A model generated the notes under the pieces. That model was not told where the DNA came from and did no database searches. It saw nothing but the letters and a program-made list of their open reading frames with translations. 9,974 bases of DNA from Bacteroidales bacterium (GTDB lineage Bacteria; Bacteroidota; Bacteroidia; Bacteroidales; UBA12077): positions 1 to 9,974 of the forward strand of contig DAOWML010000055.1 of assembly GCA_030643125.1 (NCBI GenBank), written 5' to 3'. Both the position numbers and the translations under genes were made by a program. Shown piece after piece: positions 1 through 5,156 of this stretch. Position 1 is the stretch's first letter, and each line of letters begins with the position of its first letter.

Positions 1-23
1 GCCAGCAGCAGGCTGGTTTGCAT
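1..23 (-). CDS. Possible first codons of a downstream gene, cut by the left edge
   Basis: Reading leftward, an ATG at 23-21 opens a frame that stays open to the window edge (M-Q-T-S-L-L-L). It is preceded by an A/T-rich stretch like other starts here and lies on the same strand as the crotonase ending at 193. Seven codons cannot establish a gene. The same bases also form a small hairpin (2-6 pairing with 12-16) that resembles the G+C-rich repeats elsewhere in the window, so it may be repeat DNA instead. Confidence 0.15.
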
Positions 24-192
24 AAAATATTTTTTTATAATAGTTCTACTGTTATTTTAGTATAAATGATTAAATGCGTAAATGATTAAGTGTTATTTTC
101 TGTCATAAACATTTTATCATTTTATCATTACCTATTAAATTCATGTTAGTACCTTTATAATTAATTTTAAGAACACTAAGCACCCTGATTAG
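24..192. other. A/T-rich non-coding stretch downstream of the short crotonase
   Basis: I see no gene here. It contains two copies of TAAATGATTAA (63-73 and 79-89) and a tandem ATTTTATC pair (111-118 and 119-126). Reading past the crotonase stop in frame gives about 15 residues with no crotonase character before another stop, so this stretch does not hold a frameshifted C-terminus in that frame. No convincing terminator with a G+C stem and U-run is visible. Confidence 0.5.
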
Positions 193-843
193 TTACAAAG
201 ACTTTAATTCTTTAATAAAACCAGTGCTCAATTTTTCGGCATTAATTATTGCATTTTTTAAGACTTCTTTTATAGGTACTATACTGTGTACAATTCCCCA
301 TTTTTCTGCTTCCTGTGGAGAAAATGTTTTGCCACTAAGTATCAATTCTATTGCCAATGATTTTTTAACAACTTTTGGTAAAATATACGTTCCTGTACAA
401 CCTGGAATTAATCCAAATGTTGTTTCAGGTAATCCTAAAACTGCTTTTTCGCCACATATAATGTAATCTGAACATAAAGCAAGCTCAAAAGCAGAACCTA
501 AACAAACACCACGGATAACAGCTATTACCGGGATTTTTAAATCTTTTAATGAATAAAAGATTCTGCTATTTCTATTTAAAAAATTGCTGATTTTTTTAAT
601 GTCACCACTCTGAACATGACTCCTGTTAATAATTCCCAATAAATCATCTAATACAGCTCCGGAAGAAAAGTGTCTGCCATTACCATATATAATAACAGCT
701 TTGACATCAGCTTTTTCAATAACTTCAGTCCTCCACCAATAAAACTCTTCAAAAAATGCTGAATCCATTGGATTTGATGGAGGATTATTTAGTTCTAAGA
801 ATCCGATTTTATCTTTTATATACCAATTTATAACTGTAAACAT
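193..843 (-). CDS. Short enoyl-CoA hydratase/isomerase-family protein (crotonase fold)
   Basis: This 216-residue crotonase-fold protein is likely cytoplasmic and acts on an acyl-CoA or acyl-ACP thioester. The oxyanion-hole segment HFSSGAVL lies at residues 58-65; the more usual Asp after G-A is Val here. The second segment runs from PVIAVIRGVCLGSAFE (about 105-120) through GLPETTFGLIPG (137-148). Glu120 and Glu140 match the two catalytic glutamates of classical hydratases, so hydration/dehydration chemistry is plausible. The usual G-G-G before the first Glu is G-S-A. The protein stops about 30-40 residues early compared with typical 250-260-residue crotonases, so the C-terminal trimerisation/lid helices are missing or reduced. 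It is the last gene of the left minus-strand block, 218 nt after the AcpS-like gene, so it may have its own promoter. The substrate is unknown; decarboxylase, isomerase or a structural role in a hetero-oligomer are alternatives. Confidence 0.85.
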   Translation of the reverse strand: MFTVINWYIKDKIGFLELNNPPSNPMDSAFFEEFYWWRTEVIEKADVKAVIIYGNGRHFSSGAVLDDLLGIINRSHVQSGDIKKISNFLNRNSRIFYSLKDLKIPVIAVIRGVCLGSAFELALCSDYIICGEKAVLGLPETTFGLIPGCTGTYILPKVVKKSLAIELILSGKTFSPQEAEKWGIVHSIVPIKEVLKNAIINAEKLSTGFIKELKSL

Positions 844-929
844 TATTCAATAAAACTACGATTTAATATATTGTTGATTTATAAATGCTATCTTTCTAAT
901 TTATCCCTTTTATACTTGGAATAATGGAA

Positions 930-947
930 TCCTGAAAGTTTTCAGGA
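930..947. repeat. 18-bp inverted repeat (TCCTGAAA / TTTCAGGA)
   Basis: TCCTGAAA at 930-937 is followed after 2 nt by its exact reverse complement at 940-947. It lies between the AcpS-like gene and the short crotonase. As RNA it would form a stem of about 7 bp with a tetraloop, but no U-run follows on either strand, so a protein-binding site or mRNA-processing hairpin is as likely as a terminator. Confidence 0.5.
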
Positions 948-976
948 GTAAAAATGTAAATTCTATAATCTTTTCC

Positions 977-990
977 AATATTGCAATATT
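977..990. repeat. 14-bp perfect palindrome AATATTGCAATATT
   Basis: The sequence is identical to its own reverse complement over 14 bases. It directly abuts the G+C-rich repeat that starts at 993. In A/T-rich DNA such a palindrome may be chance or an operator for a dimeric regulator; nothing in the window decides between these. Confidence 0.35.
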
Positions 991-1021
991 CCCTGCCTTG
1001 CAGGCAGGCAGGCAGTATTCC
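987..1021. repeat. (GGCA)n palindromic mini-element flanked by direct repeat TATTCC
   Basis: A 23-bp G+C-rich core (993-1015) begins CTGCC and continues with GGCA units to GCAG. CCTGCC (992-997) pairs with GGCAGG (1003-1008) around a 5-nt loop. The core is flanked by identical 6-bp direct repeats TATTCC at 987-992 and 1016-1021, as a target-site duplication would be. A related GGCAGGCAGG sequence recurs at 2291-2300. This looks like a small dispersed palindromic repeat, REP- or MITE-like, rather than a gene. Confidence 0.55.
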
Positions 1022-1061
1022 ATTGTTTTTCTTGAGTTAGAATAAAATCTATTTTACCACA

Positions 1062-1424
1062 TTAGATTATATCATAGCCTTCAATAACAACTAAAGTTGA
1101 AACAAAATTCCTTGAGTGCGAAATAGATACCTGTACATTTCTTATTTTTTTATCATCAATTTTATCTTTAACCATTCTTTTAAAAGATATAACAGGTTTT
1201 CCATTCTGCTCATTTTTAATTTCAATATTCTTAAATTCATCATCTAGTTCTAAAAAATCCAGAATAGACTTTTTAATTAAATATCTTGCTCCCAAACTCT
1301 TAACAGTATTTTTATGCTCAACAGATTTAAGTTCCTTATCAATAAAATAATAATCGACTGAATGCTTAGACAAAATTGCTTCTATTTCATCAAGCGATTT
1401 AACCTGAATAATTTCTTTATACAT
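1062..1424 (-). CDS. AcpS-like 4'-phosphopantetheinyl transferase superfamily protein
   Basis: AcpS enzymes move phosphopantetheine from CoA onto a serine of an acyl carrier protein. This 120-residue protein has the typical AcpS length. Its C-terminal half fits closely: IEIKNEQNGKPVI at about 67-79 and VQVSISHSRNFVSTLVVIE at 97-115 correspond to the family's I-E-I...G-K-P and V-S-I-S/T-H blocks. The central helix GARYLIKKSILDFL (45-58) corresponds to the G-R-F-A-A-K-E helix, but the metal-binding Glu position is Lys52. The family's N-terminal G-x-D-I-V-E-I strand is not recognisable. It starts 1 nt after the stop of the upstream crotonase, so the two are almost certainly co-transcribed and translationally coupled. 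It may be a specialised enzyme for a local carrier protein or a catalytically altered relative; the fold assignment is firmer than the activity. Confidence 0.75.
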   Translation of the reverse strand: MYKEIIQVKSLDEIEAILSKHSVDYYFIDKELKSVEHKNTVKSLGARYLIKKSILDFLELDDEFKNIEIKNEQNGKPVISFKRMVKDKIDDKKIRNVQVSISHSRNFVSTLVVIEGYDII

Positions 1425-1425
1425 T

Positions 1426-2166
1426 TTAATTCTGGTAATGATCCTTTACCTTTACTGCTAATTTACAAAATAACTCTGTTTCAATCTTTAATGCTTCCTC
1501 TCTGCTTAATTTGCTTGCGTTATGTATTGCCTGCATAGCATAATGAATTACTTCAAGAGAACGATCAGAGGTAATACTTTTCAATTTTTCTTTAGCCATA
1601 TCAAAAGAATCTTTCTTTTCCGAAATATAGTCAATCAATCCTATTTCCATTGCATTACCTGCATTTATCATATCTCCTTTTAAAACAATCTCAAAGGCTT
1701 TATTCCTTAACAAGCGGGCAATTCTGTATCCGCCTCCTAAGCCGGGAATTAATCCATGATTAGTTTCCGGAAAAGCAAACAAAGCTTTTTCTGAAGCAAT
1801 ACGTATATGGCATGCCAATGCAATTTCCAGTCCACCACCAAAGCAGACACCGTTTATCGAAGCAATAACAGGTATATTAAGATTTTCTATTAATTCAAGA
1901 AGTTTCTTTCCCTTGTTAATTTTTTCTGCTAATAGATTTTTATTTTTGGCAAGCTCAGTTAAATTTTTAAGATCAGCGCCTGCTGAAAAATTACGACCAA
2001 TTCCTCGAATAATAATTCCTTTTAATTCTTCTTCAGATGTCCATTTTCTTAACAGTTCAATATCTATAAAATCAGGTTGGTCCAAATAATTTTCTTTACC
2101 ATTCGATATAGATAGTATTCCATAATCTCCCTGTCTTTCCCAGCTTAATATGTTAGATTGATCCAT
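1426..2166 (-). CDS. Enoyl-CoA hydratase/isomerase-family protein
   Basis: This 246-residue crotonase is close to standard length. The oxyanion-hole motif NFSAGADL is at residues 59-66. The second core runs from PVIASINGVCFGGGLE (99-114) to AFPETNHGLIPGLGG (131-145). Glu114 and Glu134 match both catalytic glutamates of rat-type enoyl-CoA hydratase, so 2-enoyl-thioester hydration or dehydration is the simplest prediction. The C-terminal helix with SREEALKIETELF (about 222-234) is the usual C-terminal region that the other crotonase of this window lacks. It heads a tight pair with the AcpS-like gene. Pairing with a second crotonase and a phosphopantetheinyl transferase suggests chemistry on carrier-bound chains rather than ordinary beta-oxidation, where a thiolase and dehydrogenases would be expected nearby. 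The exact substrate cannot be read from the sequence. Confidence 0.88.
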   Translation of the reverse strand: MDQSNILSWERQGDYGILSISNGKENYLDQPDFIDIELLRKWTSEEELKGIIIRGIGRNFSAGADLKNLTELAKNKNLLAEKINKGKKLLELIENLNIPVIASINGVCFGGGLEIALACHIRIASEKALFAFPETNHGLIPGLGGGYRIARLLRNKAFEIVLKGDMINAGNAMEIGLIDYISEKKDSFDMAKEKLKSITSDRSLEVIHYAMQAIHNASKLSREEALKIETELFCKLAVKVKDHYQN

Positions 2167-2216
2167 TTAGTAAAATTAATTTACAATTGCCAATAATGGT
2201 TAGTATATAAAAATGT

Positions 2217-2300
2217 AGGCGGTTGCAGAGCACTTTCTTGTCAAGATACACTGACCTTGTTGTGGGCTACAACCCTTGAACCTGTCTTCCGGCAGGCAGG
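2217..2300. repeat. G+C-rich structured intergenic element
   Basis: This stretch is near 50% G+C by eye, against roughly one-third around it. It holds nested inverted repeats: TCTTG-T-CAAGA (2236-2246), GTTGT/ACAAC around a 5-nt loop (2259-2263 with 2269-2273) and a 20-bp imperfect palindrome ending GGCAGGCAGG (2281-2300). No open reading frame or tRNA fold is recognisable. The GGCAGGCAGG end is shared with the element at 993-1015. It lies downstream of dinD and upstream of the crotonase operon, and could be a dispersed repeat, a mobile-element remnant or a processed RNA hairpin. Confidence 0.45.
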
Positions 2301-2353
2301 TTTACTAATGTTACTACACCTATTTTTCATATACATTGTTTTGTGGTACGTAT

Positions 2354-3196
2354 TTATTTCAATTTTTTTGGATTTTTACCTAACTTTTTTTCTTCGGATG
2401 TTACTCTTCTTTCTAACTTTTTAATATCCTCTTCTGGTGGTAAATTTTCAGGATTAATTCCTCTTTCTAAAAGTATCTTTCTTACAGAACGATTATTTGT
2501 AATATGTTCTGCTGATATTTTTCCTTCAGTATTTAAACTTTTTTCTTTCGTATTGAAAACAGTAATTTCAGTTGCAAAATCTTTGGCTTTTATAGTAATA
2601 GTCGGTAAAAAATCTGCTAAAGGTCTATTTTGAGATATACCTAACCTTTTTTTCATTTGTTTTGTTGTCTTACCGCCAAATAATGCTTGATCACCTTTGC
2701 TTCTTATGATGCCAAAATTTCTGTCATTACCTGTTTGTTCGTATATAAGTTCTGAAAGTTCTTTTTCAGAATATGTGAGTTTCTGACGAGCTTGTAACCT
2801 TTCCCAATCTTTTATACGTTTTTCTATTAACTCAAATTTACGAGTTTGAATTGCAAAGTAATTTTGAGCAAACGCAATAGCTTCTTTACGAGGGTCTCCA
2901 TTTTGAGTAATAAGGTAACAAGCATATCTAGTGAGCATTAAGTCTTGTATTTCTTTTTTTGCTCCTTTGGGCATAGGTATCGTTTTCCTGATGTCAGGAA
3001 AATGATTAGAAATCTCATTATTACTTACTTCACAGTATATTTTTGCTTTTGTTATTACTTTATTAAAATTCTCCCATTTTGCATACCCTAATAAGTGTTG
3101 TAAATCACGAGCAAACCAAAATTCTATACCTTCTTCGGTGGTATAAGAATGTTCTTCAAAATTTTTAGTTAAGGATTGTATTATTTCCGGTTTCAT
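2354..3196 (-). CDS. dinD: DNA damage-inducible protein D family (DinD)
   Basis: The 280-residue length matches E. coli DinD (about 274). The N-terminal half has the BRO-N-like signature: FWFARDLQHLLGYAKWENF at about 26-44 and RYACYLITQNGDPRKEAIAF at 90-109. A central helical segment (about 120-190) includes RNFGIIRSKGDQALFGG (159-175), and the tail is highly charged. In E. coli, DinD is SOS-induced and reported to inhibit RecA filament function; a DNA-repair-linked role here is by homology only. It sits between the thioesterase and the crotonase operon although nothing about it fits acyl chemistry, so it looks like a later insertion or an unrelated resident gene. A TAnnTTTG element ends 4 nt before the ATG. 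The gap to the upstream thioesterase is 51 nt, so read-through is also possible. Confidence 0.92.
   Translation of the reverse strand: MKPEIIQSLTKNFEEHSYTTEEGIEFWFARDLQHLLGYAKWENFNKVITKAKIYCEVSNNEISNHFPDIRKTIPMPKGAKKEIQDLMLTRYACYLITQNGDPRKEAIAFAQNYFAIQTRKFELIEKRIKDWERLQARQKLTYSEKELSELIYEQTGNDRNFGIIRSKGDQALFGGKTTKQMKKRLGISQNRPLADFLPTITIKAKDFATEITVFNTKEKSLNTEGKISAEHITNNRSVRKILLERGINPENLPPEEDIKKLERRVTSEEKKLGKNPKKLK
2983..3002. repeat. 20-bp inverted repeat inside dinD
   Basis: TTTTCCTGA (2983-2991) is followed after 2 nt by its exact reverse complement TCAGGAAAA (2994-3002). It lies within the coding sequence, around the H-F-P-D-I-R-K codons of DinD. The inner TCCTGA/TCAGGA half-sites also occur in the intergenic palindrome at 930-947, with a different spacing. 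It may be chance. Confidence 0.35.
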
Positions 3197-3200
3197 TTAA

Positions 3201-3208
3201 CAAAGATA
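3201..3208 (-). promoter_or_regulatory. Putative Bacteroidota -7 promoter element of dinD
   Basis: Read on the minus strand, TATCTTTG is a full match to the Bacteroidota TAnnTTTG element. It ends only 4 nt before the dinD ATG, so the transcription start would fall at or very near the start codon, giving a leaderless or near-leaderless mRNA. No good TTG -33 element is visible at the expected distance upstream, which lowers confidence. Confidence 0.35.
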
Positions 3209-3247
3209 ATATTTTCTAGTGTAAGATATTTAAACTTTTGACTTGCT

Positions 3248-3628
3248 TTATATGCACCGCAACTCTTCTGGAATATCCTGAGGAGTACGTTCTTTATCAA
3301 TTAAAAGAGTTTTAACCTGAGCCTTTGCAGCTTTAAATTCTGAACTCAAATTCAAAATATCATGATTAAAAATTAAATAAGGTGCGTCAAACTTCACTGA
3401 AGTTACAATTTCGATTTTATCAAACAATTTTAACTCACGCATATAACGAATATTGGTTTCAGTAACAACCAATAATAGTCCCTTGGTTAATAACGAATTT
3501 AACAGAGCAGATTGCTGAAGTATTTTCCATCGGGACTGCTCTATATAACTAATATATACAGCATTGTTAACATGACCGTAAGAATCTAATTCATATCCAC
3601 GTACTTCAGTTTTAAAACTATATTTCAT
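3248..3628 (-). CDS. Hotdog-fold acyl-CoA/acyl-ACP thioesterase (4HBT/YbgC type)
   Basis: This 126-residue single-hotdog protein most likely hydrolyses an acyl or aroyl thioester on CoA or ACP in the cytoplasm. The N-terminal active-site region ELDSYGHVNNAVYISYIEQ lies at about 13-31. Asp15 aligns with the catalytic Asp of the 4-hydroxybenzoyl-CoA thioesterase family, and H-V-N-N is typical of its YbgC/FatA-like relatives. The segment FDAPYLIFNHDIL (about 80-92) and the following strands complete the fold, and the length is normal. It is transcribed divergently from the O-methyltransferase across a gap of about 100 nt and precedes dinD by 51 nt. Small thioesterases of this kind are standard members of aryl-polyene and flexirubin clusters, where they release or edit chains; that role here is inferred from context. 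Substrate length cannot be predicted. Confidence 0.88.
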   Translation of the reverse strand: MKYSFKTEVRGYELDSYGHVNNAVYISYIEQSRWKILQQSALLNSLLTKGLLLVVTETNIRYMRELKLFDKIEIVTSVKFDAPYLIFNHDILNLSSEFKAAKAQVKTLLIDKERTPQDIPEELRCI

Positions 3629-3728
3629 TGCTTTTTGAATTGGCTGGTAAAAATAGTCAGAAATTCGGAGTTTTTTTAATTTTCGTCAAAACACGGTGGG
3701 TTTTTATCTAAAAAAGTTTTATATTTTT
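3629..3728. promoter_or_regulatory. Divergent promoter region between thioesterase and methyltransferase
   Basis: These 100 nt separate two genes transcribed outward, so promoters for both blocks should lie here. I find no full TAnnTTTG match on either strand. The nearest are TATTTTTA on the minus strand (about 3649-3656) and TATATTTT on the plus strand (3720-3727). A minus-strand TTTTGAC lies at about 3685-3691, but its spacing to that candidate is about 30 nt, too long. No clear operator repeat is seen. Confidence 0.35.
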
Positions 3729-4850
3729 ATGAATTCATTATTTGACCTTGACATGCAACAAAAAGTAAAAATTCCTAAATATCCGCCAGCTAAAATATTA
3801 AAAATATTTGAACGATTTCGTTATTTTCTGGTTCGTCTATCCCGAAAACTTACGCCTGCAAATGTTACAATTATTGAAATAGTTCAAGGGTTTTATGTGA
3901 CACGCGCTATTGGTGTTGCTACCGATTTGAGCTTAGCCGAACATTTAAAAAATGATGAAAAGTCAATAATTGAACTTGCCGAATTAACTAAAACACATAA
4001 AGAATCACTTTACAGGTTAATGCGAATGCTGGTTAGCCAGGGAATTTTTATCGAAAAAAAGAATCATGTTTTTGCAAATAACAGATTATCGCAAACTATG
4101 CTTAATCAACAAAATTCCATGCGACACATGATTATTCACCAGGTAAATAGCATTAACTGGAAAATGTTTGAAGAGTTGGATCATGTTATTAAAACGGGTA
4201 AAAATGCATCAGAAAAGGTTTTAGGAATGGATGTTTTCGAATATCTGGAAAAAAATCCGGATAGAAACAAAATATACAATCAAGCCATGACAAACTCCTC
4301 TGTAATGTTGAGTTATGCCATACTATCCGAGTATAATTTTAGCAAAGCAAAAAACATTATTGATATTGGCGGAGGACAAGGGATTTTGCTTGCTATGATT
4401 TTATATAAATACAAATCAATAAAAGGGAAAGTATTTGACCTTCCGCATGTAATTGAAGGTGCAAATAAAAATTTTGAGCAATATGAAGTTTCTGATCGGG
4501 CAGAAACTATTTCCGGCAACTTTTTTGAAACGATTCCTGCCGGTTCAGATATATATTTACTAAAAAGCATTATTCATAATTTATCTGATAATCAATGTAT
4601 TGATATATTGAAAAAAATCAAAACAGTATTACCCACAAATGGTAAAATACTAATCATTGAACCTATTATTGAAAATAACAATCGTTATTCTTTCGCCAAA
4701 TTATATGATATACAAATGTTAGTAAGCCAAAATGGAGGGAAAGAACGTACCCGTAAAGAATTTGAAGATATTATTCAACAATCGGGTTTAAAATTAAATC
4801 GGATAATACAAACTGCAGCGCCATTTTATATTATTGAAATTAAAAAGTAA
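3729..4850 (+). CDS. SAM-dependent O-methyltransferase, plant-COMT/CrtF type
   Basis: This enzyme family transfers a methyl group from SAM to a hydroxyl, often on a phenolic or polyene product. From the ATG at 3729 the protein has 373 residues; an in-frame GTG at 3696 would add 11, but ATG is preferred and another ATG follows at 3753. An N-terminal winged-helix dimerisation region (about 45-125) includes SIIELAELTKTHKESLYRLM. The Rossmann domain begins with IIDIGGGQG (about 210-218), the glycine-rich SAM motif, followed by the family motif VFDLPHVI. SIIHNLSDNQC (about 280-290) keeps the His that is the catalytic base in plant O-methyltransferases. It opens the plus-strand block; the next gene starts 19 nt after its stop. 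Relatives include hydroxyneurosporene methyltransferase (CrtF) and polyketide O-methyltransferases. The methylated substrate is unknown. Confidence 0.85.
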   Translation: MNSLFDLDMQQKVKIPKYPPAKILKIFERFRYFLVRLSRKLTPANVTIIEIVQGFYVTRAIGVATDLSLAEHLKNDEKSIIELAELTKTHKESLYRLMRMLVSQGIFIEKKNHVFANNRLSQTMLNQQNSMRHMIIHQVNSINWKMFEELDHVIKTGKNASEKVLGMDVFEYLEKNPDRNKIYNQAMTNSSVMLSYAILSEYNFSKAKNIIDIGGGQGILLAMILYKYKSIKGKVFDLPHVIEGANKNFEQYEVSDRAETISGNFFETIPAGSDIYLLKSIIHNLSDNQCIDILKKIKTVLPTNGKILIIEPIIENNNRYSFAKLYDIQMLVSQNGGKERTRKEFEDIIQQSGLKLNRIIQTAAPFYIIEIKK

Positions 4851-4869
4851 CAATTAAATATTTGTAATC

Positions 4870-5085
4870 ATGAAAAACAAATTAGACAATAATATTATTA
4901 ATAACATGAGTAAGAATCCTGGAAACTGGAAAGGTCCTTTTTACTTTAATCGAAAAGATCCCAGATTATCGGTCCCTAAGCAAGATCCATCGTTAGGATT
5001 TACATTTAATTTTGCAAGTCCATTCGCTTATTTAACTATTTTAGCTATAATAATTATTTTGGTTGTATTCGCTTTACTCAGTTAG
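4870..5085 (+). CDS. DUF5808-like small membrane protein
   Basis: This 71-residue protein has two parts. Residues about 19-50 carry an aromatic- and Gly/Pro-rich block, NWKGPFYFNRKDPRLSVPKQ then LGFTFNFASP, which matches my recollection of the DUF5808 consensus (W-K..FY-N..DPR..VPK...G.T.NFA). Residues about 52-70 form one hydrophobic membrane segment ending three residues from the C-terminus. That implies a tail-anchored inner-membrane protein with a small N-terminal domain, probably cytoplasmic. The function is unknown; I would not guess an activity. It lies 19 nt after the methyltransferase and 71 nt before the acyltransferase on the same strand, so it is probably expressed with them. The gene is short, but the conserved-looking motif and the in-operon position make it real. 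Confidence 0.75.
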   Translation: MKNKLDNNIINNMSKNPGNWKGPFYFNRKDPRLSVPKQDPSLGFTFNFASPFAYLTILAIIIILVVFALLS

Positions 5086-5156
5086 CAATTGAAAACACGA
5101 AGCTTGTTTTAAAAAATTATCTTTATTCACAGTTCTTAATAACATTTTTTTGCTCT

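Noticed and set aside
224..466. Plus-strand open frame of 80 codons
   Set aside because: It lies wholly antisense to the short crotonase, whose catalytic motifs are clear; its translation shows no family signature.
1001..1015. GGCA tandem units as a CRISPR array or phase-variation repeat
   Set aside because: There are only three to four 4-bp units, no spacers, and the site is outside any reading frame.
2343..2633. Plus-strand open frame of 96 codons with a hydrophobic look
   Set aside because: It is antisense to the 3' end of dinD. The Phe/Leu/Ser richness comes from the complement of Lys/Glu-rich codons.
3696..3728. GTG at 3696 as start of the O-methyltransferase
   Set aside because: It adds 11 residues with no family similarity and would use a rarer start; the ATG at 3729 is in frame.
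4313..4570. Minus-strand open frame inside the O-methyltransferase
   Set aside because: It is a shadow of the SAM-binding region of a well-supported gene.
5092..5110. AAAACA / TGTTTT hairpin as a terminator after the DUF5808-like gene
   Set aside because: It is a 6-bp A/T-rich stem with a 7-nt loop, too weak in this base composition, and the next gene continues on the same strand.
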